Assembly (NCBI GenBank): GCA_027081505.1
Contig: JALWKK010000054.1
Coordinates: forward strand, 1-53,342
DNA: 53,342 bases
Origin: Flavobacteriaceae bacterium
GTDB lineage: Bacteria > Bacteroidota > Bacteroidia > Flavobacteriales > Flavobacteriaceae
Reading direction: 5' to 3'
This document shows, piece by piece, positions 36,104-45,680 of this stretch. Both the position numbers and the translations under genes were made by a program. The first letter of the stretch is position 1. Each line of letters begins with the position of its first letter. The notes below the pieces were generated by a model that did no database searches, was not told the DNA's origin, and worked only from the letters and a program-made list of their open reading frames with translations.

Positions 36104-38995
36104 ATGGGATATAAAAAACCGTCTTTTATCGAAAGTATTGCAGAAAAAACAGGAATTATACCAAATCTGCATAAAGAAAAATACCAAGAGTTTGACAAAG
36201 ATATGCGTCACTTTACCGATGAAGAAGTGGCACAGATGTATGAAAATTTCCCGCCTCCCGAAAAATGGGATAACTGGGTAGAATACAACCCGAAAGTATG
36301 GCCCAAAAAAGAAAAAGTAGAGTACCAAATAGTTCCTACTACCTGTTTTAATTGCGAAAGCGCTTGCGGACTTACCGCATTCATTAACAAGAAAACACAA
36401 AGAGTAGTAAAATTTGAAGGAAATCCCTATCACCCTGGAAGTCGTGGTAGAAATTGCGCCAAAGGACCAGCCACCATCAACCAAATTACCGACCCGGATA
36501 GAATCCTGTATCCGCTTAAGCGAAAAGGAAAAAGAGGTGATGGCGAATGGGAACGTATTACTTGGGACGAAGCACTGGACACCATTGCAGCTCGAATTAG
36601 AAAAGCCATAAAAGAAGACCGACATAACGAAATTGCCTACCACGTAGGACGCCCGGGACATGAAAAATTTATGAACTGGATTCTTCAAGGTTGGGGAATC
36701 GATGGACACAACTCTCATACTAACATCTGCTCTTCGGGAGCACGATTCGGTTACAATATTTGGTACGGTTATGACCGCCCGTCGCCAGACCACGCCAACG
36801 CAAAATTTATTCTTTTAGTTTCAGCTCACTTAGAATCGGGACATTATTTCAATCCTCACGCACAACGTATTATTGAAGGAAAAATGAAAGGAGCTAAATT
36901 GGCCACAATGGATCCTCGCCTTTCTAATACCGCCTCAATGAGTGACTATTGGTTACCCACTTATCCCGGAACCGAAGCAGCAGTTCTTCTAGCAATGGCT
37001 TTGATTATTTTAAAAGAAGGATTGTATAACCGAGATTATCTTGAAAATTGGACCAATTGGAAAGAATACCTCAAAGCAAGACACAGCGATAAAGAAGTTA
37101 CCTTTGAAAACTACATCGCTGCAATGATTGAGGAATACAAAGAATTTACACCTGAATATGCCGAAAAAGAATCGGGCGTAAAAGCCGAAACCATTGTAGA
37201 AATTGCAAGACAAATAGGCGAAGCAGGCGAACGTTTTGCATCGCATAATTGGCGTGCTGCAGGAGCTTCAAATCTCGGAGGCTGGGCAGTAGCCAGATGC
37301 TTACACTTTTTAACCGTGTTGGTAGGAGCAGTAGGAGCAAAAGGAGGAACTTCACCTAACTCATGGAATAAATTTAGCCCTACACAACCCAACCCGCCAA
37401 AACCTCAAAAAAAATGGAACGAACTCCATTTTCCAAAAGAATATCCATTAGCATTTTTTGAAATGAGTCAACTATTACCTCATTTCTTAAAAGAAGGAAG
37501 AGGAAAAATGGATGTCTATTTCTCAAGAGTTTTTAATCCGGTTTGGACCTATCCCGACGGATTTACTTGGATGGAAATGTTTCAAGACGAATCTAAATTT
37601 GGCTTACACGCCGCCTTGACACCAACCTGGAACGAAACAGCATTTTATGCCGATTTTGTGCTGCCAATGGGATTGGCTTCCGAACGACATGACATAAACA
37701 GTTATGCCACACACGGAGGTACGTGGGTAGCCTTTAGACAACCCGTTTTACGGGAAGCCGCTCGAAGAAACGGAAATCCCGTAGAATATACTTACCAAGC
37801 CAACCCGGGAGAAGTTTGGGAAGAAGATGAATTTTGGATCGAACTTTCGTGGCGAATAGACCCCGACGGAAGTATGGGTATCCGTAAACATTTTGAATCG
37901 CCATATCGTCCCGGACAAAAAATTACCATAGACGAATACTACCAATATATTTTTGAACGCGTACCCGGTTTGCCCGAAGCTGCAAAAAAAGAAGGAATTA
38001 CCGAACTTCAATACATGCAGAAATACGGTTGTTTTGAAATTGAAAAAGGCGAATCGTACAAGAAAAATGAAACCCCTTTAACCAAAGAACAATTAGAAGG
38101 AAGCACCATTGACCCAGAAACCGAAGTTATATATAAAAACGATAAAGCCATAGGTGTAATGGTTAATGGTAAAGCAGTAGTTGGTTTCCCAACACCATCT
38201 AGAAAAAACGAATTCTATTCGCAAACAATGGTAGATTGGAACTGGCCAGAATATGCCACCCCAAAATACATTAAAAGCCATATTCATTTAGATAACTTAG
38301 ACAAATCCAAAGGCGAATACGTTTTAGTACCGACATTTAGGTTGCCAACCTTGATTCATTCCCGTTCAGGAAACGCCAAATGGCTGGTTGAAATCTCAAA
38401 TAGAAACCCTATCTGGATGCACCCGGACGATGCTGCAAAATGGGGTTTTAAAACAGGCGATTTAGTAAAAATTAATACCGATATCGGCTATTTTATAGAT
38501 AAAGTTTGGGTAACGCAAGGAATGAAACCCGGAGTGGTAGCTTGTTCGCACCATATAGGAAGATGGCGAAGACCACAAGACAAAATTGGTAACCGTTGGG
38601 CAACCAATACCGTAAATATTGAAACAGACGGAAAAGGCGGTTGGAAAATGAATACCATTTCAGGAATAAAACCTTTTGAATCTGACGATAAAGACTCAAA
38701 ACGAATATTCTGGAAAGACGGTGGCGTACACCAAAACATTACCCACGCCGTACATCCCGACCCTATTAGTGGAATGCACTGTTGGCACCAACGAGTACGA
38801 ATTGAAAAACCCAAAGAAGGAGAAAAATACGGAGATATCTTTGTAGATACCAATAAGTCGCATGAAGTCTATAAAGAATGGCTTGCAATGACACGTCCTG
38901 CACCTGGTCCCGATGGGTTAAGAAGACCCCTTTGGTTTAAACGTGCATTTAAACCCGATGAATCTACCTACTACATTGATAAAAATAAAGAATAG
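36104..38995 (+). CDS. Molybdopterin oxidoreductase, SoeA-like
   Basis: 963 residues of the DMSO-reductase family. The N-terminal [4Fe-4S] site is C81-x2-C84-x3-C88 with C118 in GRNCAKGP. Molybdopterin-guanine-dinucleotide motifs include 'ICSSGARFGYNIW' and 'GAVGAKGGTSPNSW', and the C-terminal domain has 'WMHPDDAAKWGFKTGDLVKINT'. There is no twin-arginine signal, so the enzyme stays in the cytoplasm, as for sulfite dehydrogenase SoeA and unlike periplasmic PsrA/PhsA. With the fused SoeBC-like protein it would oxidise sulfite to sulfate. Polysulfide or thiosulfate reduction is the alternative. Confidence 0.88.
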   Translation: MGYKKPSFIESIAEKTGIIPNLHKEKYQEFDKDMRHFTDEEVAQMYENFPPPEKWDNWVEYNPKVWPKKEKVEYQIVPTTCFNCESACGLTAFINKKTQRVVKFEGNPYHPGSRGRNCAKGPATINQITDPDRILYPLKRKGKRGDGEWERITWDEALDTIAARIRKAIKEDRHNEIAYHVGRPGHEKFMNWILQGWGIDGHNSHTNICSSGARFGYNIWYGYDRPSPDHANAKFILLVSAHLESGHYFNPHAQRIIEGKMKGAKLATMDPRLSNTASMSDYWLPTYPGTEAAVLLAMALIILKEGLYNRDYLENWTNWKEYLKARHSDKEVTFENYIAAMIEEYKEFTPEYAEKESGVKAETIVEIARQIGEAGERFASHNWRAAGASNLGGWAVARCLHFLTVLVGAVGAKGGTSPNSWNKFSPTQPNPPKPQKKWNELHFPKEYPLAFFEMSQLLPHFLKEGRGKMDVYFSRVFNPVWTYPDGFTWMEMFQDESKFGLHAALTPTWNETAFYADFVLPMGLASERHDINSYATHGGTWVAFRQPVLREAARRNGNPVEYTYQANPGEVWEEDEFWIELSWRIDPDGSMGIRKHFESPYRPGQKITIDEYYQYIFERVPGLPEAAKKEGITELQYMQKYGCFEIEKGESYKKNETPLTKEQLEGSTIDPETEVIYKNDKAIGVMVNGKAVVGFPTPSRKNEFYSQTMVDWNWPEYATPKYIKSHIHLDNLDKSKGEYVLVPTFRLPTLIHSRSGNAKWLVEISNRNPIWMHPDDAAKWGFKTGDLVKINTDIGYFIDKVWVTQGMKPGVVACSHHIGRWRRPQDKIGNRWATNTVNIETDGKGGWKMNTISGIKPFESDDKDSKRIFWKDGGVHQNITHAVHPDPISGMHCWHQRVRIEKPKEGEKYGDIFVDTNKSHEVYKEWLAMTRPAPGPDGLRRPLWFKRAFKPDESTYYIDKNKE

Positions 38996-39005
38996 GCAAC
39001 TTTAT

Positions 39006-39041
39006 AAACCTACTAGGTTTTCAAAACCTAGTAGGTTTTTT
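39006..39041 (+). terminator. Terminator after the SoeA-like gene
   Basis: 15-bp arms AAACCTACTAGGTTT and AAACCTAGTAGGTTT with a 3-base loop, followed by Ts. It ends transcript A before the first SulP gene. Confidence 0.85.
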
Positions 39042-39101
39042 AACATTCATACCAAAAAGTCTTTAAAGACCAGTAAGAAACATAAAAAATTAATTGTATA
39101 A

Positions 39102-40817
39102 ATGTTACATAAAATATTCCCATTCCTCACTTGGTTGCCTCTAGCAAAACAATACTGGAAAAACGACTTAATTGCCGGAATAACCGGTACTATTATCGTA
39201 ATTCCTCAAGCTGTTGCTTTTGCTATGATTGCAGGGATGCCCCCTATTTATGGTTTTTATACAGCGATGCTTACACCTGTTATAGCTGCAATCTTCGGTT
39301 CTTCCTATCACTTGGTTTCCGGTCCTACAACCACTAGCTCTATTGTCTTATATGCTATCATTAGCAAGTTTGTAACTCCAAGTTCAGATATAGAAGCCTT
39401 TGTTTCGCTTGCCATTTTACTTTCATTTATGGCAGGAGTTATTAAACTTTTTATGGGAGTTGTAAAAATGGGAAAACTGGTAAACTTTGTTTCTAATTCT
39501 GTGATTATTGGTTTTTCGGCAGGTGCCGGAATTTTAATTGCTTTTAAACAATTAAAACATATTTTTGGAATTAAAGTTCCGCAAGGTTCTTCTTTTTATA
39601 AAATTATTGAATACATCATTCAACATATTCAAGAAACTAACTGGTATGCCTTTGCTGTTGCAATATCAACCCTTTTAATTGCACTACTGATAAGAAAAAT
39701 TAAAAAAATATCGAAATTATATATGTTAATAGCAATGATACTGGGTAGTTTAATTGCTATTTGGTTTGGTGGCACGAATCATGGTATTGAAACGGTGGGT
39801 AAAATTTCTTCAAATTTACCTCCGTTTAACCCGCCCGATTTCAGTTGGCAAAACATGAAAATGTTATCAAACGGTGCATTTATCCTAGCTATTTTGGGAT
39901 TGGTAGAAGCAGTGGCGATATCACGTTCAATTGCACTTAACACGCATCAAAAACTAAATACCAACCAAGAATTTGTATCTCAAGGAATATCTAATGTTGT
40001 TTCAAGTTTTTTCTCGTGCTATACAAGTTCTGCTTCCTTTACAAGATCGAGCATTAATTACCAAGCCGGCGCAAAAACACCAATGTCGGCTATAATTTCG
40101 GCATTAGGACTTATGTTGGTAGTATTATTATTTGCCGATTATGCTTCCTTTTTACCAAAACCCGCTATGGGAGGCATTATTTTATTGGTAGGATATAATT
40201 TAATAGATTTTAAACACATTAAAACCATTTTTAAAGCAAGTAAAAGAGAGGTTATTGTTTTTGCCGTAACACTTATAGGCACCTTGTTTTTAGAACTGGA
40301 AGAAGCGTTAGTTGCCGGTATTTTTATGGCGTTATTTTTCTATTTGGAAAAAACATCCAAACCTAATATTGCTGTTCTGGGTATAAATAAAGAAAGAAGA
40401 TTAATTAATGTTGTTCGAGATAGAGAAGCCAAATCGTGTTCGCAACTAAAAATAATAAGAATTGATGGCTCAATTTATTTCGGGGCGATTGAAACCATTT
40501 CTAATTTCTTTATTAAACTATATGAAGAAAATGAAGTGAAAACCCTACTAATCATTGCAAGCGGAATTAACTTTATAGATTTAGCAGGAGCCGAGTGGTT
40601 AACCAGTGAAGTAACGAAATGGCGTGAACGGGGCGGCGATGTGTACTTTGTCGGAATGAAAAAAGTAAGTCAAGAGGTTTTAAGTAAAGGTGAGTTTTTA
40701 GATAAAATAGGAGAAAATCATTTTTTTACAGATAAAAAAACCGCCATTAAAACCATACATAGCAAATTTAAAGATCCTTGTAAAACACCCGTATTTAAAG
40801 AGTGTATTAAGGCTTAG
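39102..40817 (+). CDS. SulP-family anion transporter 1
   Basis: 571 residues. 'DLIAGITGTIIVIPQAVAFAMIAGMPPIYGFYTAMLTP' is the SulP N-terminal signature, 'LVSGPTTTSSIVLYAI' the second. About 12 membrane segments are followed by a STAS domain from about residue 440 ('LKIIRIDGSIYFGAIETISN', 'LLIIASGINFIDLAGAEWL'). It likely carries sulfate or a related oxyanion, in keeping with sulfate as end product of this gene cluster; bicarbonate is possible. No Crp/Fnr-type palindrome precedes it. Its stop codon is covered by operator B of the next SulP gene. Confidence 0.9.
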   Translation: MLHKIFPFLTWLPLAKQYWKNDLIAGITGTIIVIPQAVAFAMIAGMPPIYGFYTAMLTPVIAAIFGSSYHLVSGPTTTSSIVLYAIISKFVTPSSDIEAFVSLAILLSFMAGVIKLFMGVVKMGKLVNFVSNSVIIGFSAGAGILIAFKQLKHIFGIKVPQGSSFYKIIEYIIQHIQETNWYAFAVAISTLLIALLIRKIKKISKLYMLIAMILGSLIAIWFGGTNHGIETVGKISSNLPPFNPPDFSWQNMKMLSNGAFILAILGLVEAVAISRSIALNTHQKLNTNQEFVSQGISNVVSSFFSCYTSSASFTRSSINYQAGAKTPMSAIISALGLMLVVLLFADYASFLPKPAMGGIILLVGYNLIDFKHIKTIFKASKREVIVFAVTLIGTLFLELEEALVAGIFMALFFYLEKTSKPNIAVLGINKERRLINVVRDREAKSCSQLKIIRIDGSIYFGAIETISNFFIKLYEENEVKTLLIIASGINFIDLAGAEWLTSEVTKWRERGGDVYFVGMKKVSQEVLSKGEFLDKIGENHFFTDKKTAIKTIHSKFKDPCKTPVFKECIKA

Positions 40818-40861
40818 TAACTAAAGTTACTAACCGATAGTAAAAATTGACGCTATCTTTG
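40814..40861 (+). promoter_or_regulatory. Crp/Fnr-type operator and -7 box, unit B
   Basis: TTAGTAAC-TAAA-GTTACTAA (40814-40833), perfect 8-bp arms, centre 40823.5. It overlaps the stop of SulP1. A perfect -7 box TATCTTTG starts at 40854, 30.5 bp from the centre, and no -33 TTG is present. This puts the site near -41.5, a class II activator position. Confidence 0.75.
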
Positions 40862-40885
40862 CACTACTTTAACAAATAGCCTTAT

Positions 40886-42619
40886 ATGAATATAAAGCAA
40901 TTTTTTCCGATTGTAGATTGGCTGCCTAACTATAAAAAAAAATGGCTTAAAGGCGATTTAAATGCCGGATTAACCGTTGGTATAATGCTCATCCCACAGG
41001 GCATTGCCTACGCTATGATTGCCGGACTACCTCCAATCTACGGTTTATATACCGCTATGATTCCGCCATTGGTTTATGCTGTTTTCGGAACCTCAAGACA
41101 ATTGGCAGTAGGACCTGTTGCAATGGACTCCTTAATTGTAGCAACAGGAGTGGCAACACTCGCAGACATTGGTACTGAAAACTTTGTTGAATTTGCTATT
41201 CTATTAGCAACTATGATGGGTATTTTGCAAATACTTTTTGGTGTATTGCGACTGGGATTTTTGGTTAATTTTTTATCAAAACCGGTTATAAGCGGGTTTA
41301 CATCTGCTGCTTCCTTAATCATCGGACTTAACCAATTAAAACATTTATTAGGAATTAACATAGAAAGAAACAACAAAATACAAAATTTGGTGATCGAAGC
41401 TGTTTCACATCTTAATGAAATAAACTGGATAACCACCACTATAGGAATAGGTTCTATTATTACCATTGTATTGCTAAAAAGATATTATAAAAAAATCCCC
41501 ACAGCTTTGGTTGTAGTAATTCTGGGAATTGTAGCAGTAAAATTATTTAATCTGGAACAATACGGCGTTAAAATTGTGGGAGAAATCCCCAAGGGATTAC
41601 CTGAGTTTAGAATGCCGGTTTTTGATAAAGAAGTAATGATAAAACTATTTCCTGTTTCATTAACACTTTCATTTATTGCTTTTCTTGAAGCCATTTCGGT
41701 TGCAAAAGCAATTGAAGTAAAACACAACAATTACAAAGTAATACCCAATCAAGAATTAATAGCCTTGGGTATGAGCAATTTTATAGGTTCTTTTTTTCAA
41801 ACCTATCCCGGAACAGGTGGCTTTTCAAGAACAGCAGTAAGCGATCAAGAAGGAGCAAACACACCATTGTTTGGTGTAATCTCTTCTATTATTTTAGGTC
41901 TTACACTCATGTTTTTAACTCCTTTATTCTATTATTTACCCAAAGCTGTTTTAGCTGCAATAATTATGGTGGCTGTATTTGGTTTATTAGATTTTAGAGT
42001 ACCAAAACAATTGCTTAAATACTCAAAAAGAGACTTAATAATACTAAACAGCACTCTTATTATTACCGCAACCATAGGAATTAAAGAAGGAATTATTACA
42101 GGTGTTATTCTATCATTAGGAATGTTAATTTATAAAACCACAAAGCCTCACGTTGCCATTCTTGGACAAGTGCCGGGAACGCATTTTTACCGAAACCGAA
42201 AACGTTTTAAAAATGTAGTAATAGAAGAAGATATTTTAATCGTACGATTTGATGCCCAACTTCATTTTGCAAACACCACTTATTTTAAAGATAAATTGCA
42301 AGAATTTGCCGAATATAAAGGAAACAAGCTCAAATTATTAATCATTGACGGCGAAAGTTTAAACAATTTAGACAGTAGTGCAGTTTACGCATTAGATGAA
42401 ATAATAAATTATTTTAATAACAAAAACGTTGATATTGTATTTACCGGTTTAAAAGGACCGGTGAGAGATACGCTTAAAAAATCCGGTCTTATTTATAAAA
42501 TTGGAGACGACAATTGCTTTATGAGTATTCAAGAAGCAGTAGATTGTTATAAGAATAACTGTATGAATAGACCAAATAAAATGAAATTTAAAGAGTATAT
42601 AAAACAGGTAAACGATTAG
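40886..42619 (+). CDS. SulP-family anion transporter 2
   Basis: 577 residues, paralogue of the preceding gene. The SulP motifs are 'DLNAGLTVGIMLIPQGIAYAMIAGLPPIYGLYTAM' and 'LAVGPVAMDSLIVATGVA'. A 12-segment membrane part and a C-terminal STAS domain ('ILIVRFDAQLHFANTTYFKD', 'LLIIDGESLNNLDSSAVYAL') follow. The two SulP proteins differ enough to have different substrates or directions. This copy has its own Crp/Fnr-type promoter. Confidence 0.9.
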   Translation: MNIKQFFPIVDWLPNYKKKWLKGDLNAGLTVGIMLIPQGIAYAMIAGLPPIYGLYTAMIPPLVYAVFGTSRQLAVGPVAMDSLIVATGVATLADIGTENFVEFAILLATMMGILQILFGVLRLGFLVNFLSKPVISGFTSAASLIIGLNQLKHLLGINIERNNKIQNLVIEAVSHLNEINWITTTIGIGSIITIVLLKRYYKKIPTALVVVILGIVAVKLFNLEQYGVKIVGEIPKGLPEFRMPVFDKEVMIKLFPVSLTLSFIAFLEAISVAKAIEVKHNNYKVIPNQELIALGMSNFIGSFFQTYPGTGGFSRTAVSDQEGANTPLFGVISSIILGLTLMFLTPLFYYLPKAVLAAIIMVAVFGLLDFRVPKQLLKYSKRDLIILNSTLIITATIGIKEGIITGVILSLGMLIYKTTKPHVAILGQVPGTHFYRNRKRFKNVVIEEDILIVRFDAQLHFANTTYFKDKLQEFAEYKGNKLKLLIIDGESLNNLDSSAVYALDEIINYFNNKNVDIVFTGLKGPVRDTLKKSGLIYKIGDDNCFMSIQEAVDCYKNNCMNRPNKMKFKEYIKQVND

Positions 42620-42662
42620 TAACAAATGTTACAAACTAATAGTAAAGGCTTTTATATATTTG
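42619..42662 (+). promoter_or_regulatory. Crp/Fnr-type operator and -7 box, unit C
   Basis: GTAAC-AAAT-GTTAC at 42619-42632, centre 42625.5, touching the stop codon of SulP2. A perfect TATATTTG starts at 42655, 29.5 bp from the centre. Confidence 0.72.
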
Positions 42663-42703
42663 GTTTTCAAAATTTTAAAAAATAACATTAAAATTATAAC
42701 ATT

Positions 42704-44128
42704 ATGAAAATTGAACAACTATTTACAGGATGCTTAGCAGAAATGGCTTATTACATTGAATCAAACGGAGAAGCCGCAATCGTAGATCCATTACGCGAAA
42801 CAGACCCTTATTTAAAAATGGCTGAAGCCGACGGTGCGAAGATAAAATACATCTTCTTAACTCATTTCCACGCCGATTTTGTTTCAGGACAAGTAGATTT
42901 GGCTAAAAAAACAGGAGCCAAAATTGTTTTTGGACCCAATGCTTCAGCCGAATATGATATTTATGTAGGAAAAGATAATGAAGAATTTCCGTTAGGAAAC
43001 ATTAAAATCAAACTGCTTCACACTCCCGGACACACTATGGAGTCCTCTTCCTATTTAATTTATGACGAAGAAGGAAATACCCCGTATGTACTTACCGGAG
43101 ATGCTTTATTTATTGGTGATGTAGGTCGTCCCGATCTAGCCGTAAAATCAGATTTAACACAAGCCGATTTAGCGGGTCATCTATATGATTCGTTACGAAA
43201 CAAAATCATGACTTTACCCGATGATATCATCATATATCCTAACCACGGTGCAGGTTCTGCCTGTGGAAAAAATATGAGTAGCGAAACATTTGACACATTA
43301 GGAAATCAAAAGAAAACCAACTATGCATTGCGTGCAGATATGACTAAAGAGGAATTTATTAAAGAAGTAACCGAAGGATTAAAAACACCACCCCAATATT
43401 TTCCGTTTAATGCAAAACTCAATAAGACCGGAACAGAAAAAACCTATGAAGAAATCGTTAAAACAGGAACTACACCCATTGATGCCGCTACTTTTAAAGA
43501 TTTAAGCGAACAAAAAGACATTATGGTTATAGATACACGATCTAAAGAATCCTATACCAAAACAGGAACTATTCCCGGTGCTTGGTGGATTGGTTTAGAC
43601 GGCAATTTTGCTCCTTGGGTTGGGGCTCTTATTGTAGATGTAACCCAAAAAGTAATTTTTATTGTTGACGACGAAGCAAAAGCCCATGAAGCGGTTACCC
43701 GTTTCTCGCGTATCGGTTTTGATAATACCTTAGGATACCTTGCCGGTGGAGGGGTTGCAGATTGGATAACAAATGGTTTTCCTTTAGATAAAATCGGCTC
43801 TATATCTGCAGCAGGGTTTGAAAAGAAATTTAATGCAGGTGAAGTAGAAGAAGTCTTGGACGTAAGAAAAGAATCTGAATACCTGTCACAACATATTAAA
43901 GGAATTAAAAATTTTCCGTTAGATTTTATAAAACAAAACTTTGCGGAGATTAATCCTAATAAAGAATATTATTTACATTGTGCAAGCGGGTATCGTTCTT
44001 TAATTGCCGCTTCTATTTTTAAAGCCAACGGTGTAGAAAAAGTGATTGATATTAGAGGCGGATTTAACGATTTGATCGAAACCGATTTACCCAAAACAGA
44101 TTACGTTTGCCCTACAACCTTGTTGTAA
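42704..44128 (+). CDS. CstB-like persulfide dioxygenase/rhodanese fusion 1
   Basis: 474 residues in three domains. Residues 1-245 are a metallo-beta-lactamase fold with THFHADFVSG, the second metal His in HTPGHTMES and the Asp in LTGDALFIGDVGRPDL, as in ETHE1-type persulfide dioxygenases. The Phe after HADx replaces the second-metal His, as in mononuclear Fe enzymes. Residues 270-365 are a rhodanese fold without the active Cys. Residues 375-474 are a rhodanese with Cys426 in YYLHCASGYRS. This is the layout of S. aureus CstB, which oxidises low-molecular-weight persulfide to sulfite and thiosulfate. It is a single-gene unit with its own operator and terminator. Confidence 0.9.
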   Translation: MKIEQLFTGCLAEMAYYIESNGEAAIVDPLRETDPYLKMAEADGAKIKYIFLTHFHADFVSGQVDLAKKTGAKIVFGPNASAEYDIYVGKDNEEFPLGNIKIKLLHTPGHTMESSSYLIYDEEGNTPYVLTGDALFIGDVGRPDLAVKSDLTQADLAGHLYDSLRNKIMTLPDDIIIYPNHGAGSACGKNMSSETFDTLGNQKKTNYALRADMTKEEFIKEVTEGLKTPPQYFPFNAKLNKTGTEKTYEEIVKTGTTPIDAATFKDLSEQKDIMVIDTRSKESYTKTGTIPGAWWIGLDGNFAPWVGALIVDVTQKVIFIVDDEAKAHEAVTRFSRIGFDNTLGYLAGGGVADWITNGFPLDKIGSISAAGFEKKFNAGEVEEVLDVRKESEYLSQHIKGIKNFPLDFIKQNFAEINPNKEYYLHCASGYRSLIAASIFKANGVEKVIDIRGGFNDLIETDLPKTDYVCPTTLL

Positions 44129-44151
44129 AATAAAACCGATTATAATAACTT

Positions 44152-44182
44152 AAAAAAAACGGGAAAACATCCCGTTTTTTTT
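44152..44182 (+). terminator. Terminator after CstB-like gene 1
   Basis: AAAAAAAACGGGA, 5-base loop, TCCCGTTTTTTTT. Confidence 0.9.
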
Positions 44183-44192
44183 GTAACCTACT

Positions 44193-44236
44193 GTAACTAT
44201 TGTTACTGTAAAATGTTGCCAATCACAATACATTTG
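44193..44236 (+). promoter_or_regulatory. Crp/Fnr-type operator and -7 box, unit D
   Basis: GTAAC-TATT-GTTAC at 44193-44206, centre 44199.5. A perfect TACATTTG starts at 44229, 29.5 bp from the centre. It drives the second CstB-like gene and the genes behind it. Confidence 0.75.
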
Positions 44237-44256
44237 CAGAGAATTTAATTTAAGCT

Positions 44257-45669
44257 ATGAAAGTAGAACAAATATATACCGGTTGTTTAGCGCACGCTGC
44301 TTATTATATTGAAAGTAACGGAGTAGCTGCTGTTGTAGATCCGCTTCGAGAAGTGCAACCTTATATTAATCGTGCAAAATTGGATGACGCAAAAATTAAA
44401 TATATTTTTGAAACACACTTTCATGCAGATTTTGTAAGCGGACATTTAGACCTTCAGAAAAAAACAGGAGCAACTATTGTTTATGGACCAACTGCAAAAC
44501 CCGGCTACGATGCTTATATTGCAAAAGACGACGAAATTTTTGAAGTGGGAGATTATAAAATTAAAGTAATACACACACCGGGACACACTATGGAAAGTAC
44601 TACCTACTTACTCATAGATGAAAATGATAAAGAACATGGTATTATAACAGGCGACACATTATTTATTGGCGATGTAGGACGACCCGATCTAGCGCAAAAA
44701 GTAGTAAAAGATTTAACCCAAGAAAAATTGGCAGGATACTTATACGACTCACTTCGCAATAAAATAATGCCACTCAGTGACGATTTAATTATATATCCTA
44801 ATCATGGAGCGGGTTCTGCCTGTGGAAAAAACATGAGTAGCGAAACTACCGATACTTTAGGACATCAAAAACAAGTAAATTATGCCCTAAATAAAGATTT
44901 ATCTAAAGAAGATTTTATTGAAGCTTTACTGGATGGACTTAAAGAACCACCCGGATATTTCCCGTCTAATGTAATGATGAATATAAATGGGTATCAAAGC
45001 TATGACGATGTAATTAAAAAAGGAAACACCGGTTTGTCCCCGGATGAATTTGAAGCTGTTGCAAACAAAACCGGAGCTGTTGTTCTAGATGTTAGACACC
45101 AACGCGATTACGCAAAAGGACATATTCCTCGTTCTATATTTATAGGATTAGATGGAGATTTCGCACCTTGGGTTGGTGCTCTTATTATAGATGTAAAACA
45201 ACCTATTCTGCTAATTGCCCCGGACGGAAGAATAGACGAGGCAATAACAAGATTATCCAGAGTAGGTTTTGATAATATAAAAGGATATTTAACCGGTGGT
45301 TTTGAAGCTTGGAAAAACGCTTCAAAAGAGTATGATAAAGTAACAGCAATTTATGCTATGGATTTTAAAAATATAATCGAAAAAGAAAACCCTGTAATTT
45401 ACGATGTAAGAAAAGAATCTGAATATAATACAGAACACGTACTCAATGCAAACCACTTGTGCCTAAGCACCTTGTCAAATCACATTGAAGATTTTCCCGG
45501 AGATAAAATCTTTTACTTACACTGTGCAGGAGGATACCGCTCAATGATAGCAGGATCGATTTTAAAAAGCAGAGGAATACATAACTTTATTGACGTAGAT
45601 GGTGGTTTTGAATCTATAAAAGAGGTAGGAATACCCGTAACAGAGTATGTTTGCCCATCAACACTATAA
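44257..45669 (+). CDS. CstB-like persulfide dioxygenase/rhodanese fusion 2
   Basis: 470 residues, same three-domain layout as the previous paralogue. The MBL metal motifs are THFHADFVSG, HTPGHTMES and ITGDTLFIGDVGRPDL. A middle rhodanese fold lacks Cys, and the C-terminal rhodanese has Cys423 in YLHCAGGYRS. N-termini of the two paralogues are nearly superimposable (KVEQIYTGCLAHAAYYIESN here, KIEQLFTGCLAEMAYYIESN there), indicating an old local duplication. It heads an operon with two small rhodaneses, an HMA protein, a haem lipoprotein, thioredoxin and a methyltransferase. Confidence 0.9.
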   Translation: MKVEQIYTGCLAHAAYYIESNGVAAVVDPLREVQPYINRAKLDDAKIKYIFETHFHADFVSGHLDLQKKTGATIVYGPTAKPGYDAYIAKDDEIFEVGDYKIKVIHTPGHTMESTTYLLIDENDKEHGIITGDTLFIGDVGRPDLAQKVVKDLTQEKLAGYLYDSLRNKIMPLSDDLIIYPNHGAGSACGKNMSSETTDTLGHQKQVNYALNKDLSKEDFIEALLDGLKEPPGYFPSNVMMNINGYQSYDDVIKKGNTGLSPDEFEAVANKTGAVVLDVRHQRDYAKGHIPRSIFIGLDGDFAPWVGALIIDVKQPILLIAPDGRIDEAITRLSRVGFDNIKGYLTGGFEAWKNASKEYDKVTAIYAMDFKNIIEKENPVIYDVRKESEYNTEHVLNANHLCLSTLSNHIEDFPGDKIFYLHCAGGYRSMIAGSILKSRGIHNFIDVDGGFESIKEVGIPVTEYVCPSTL

Positions 45670-45680
45670 AAAATATTAAA

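Noticed and set aside
36104-38995. Periplasmic polysulfide or thiosulfate reductase catalytic subunit
   Set aside because: The N-terminus has no twin-arginine or Sec signal before the Fe-S motif, which favours a cytoplasmic SoeA-like enzyme; a reductase direction is still possible in principle.
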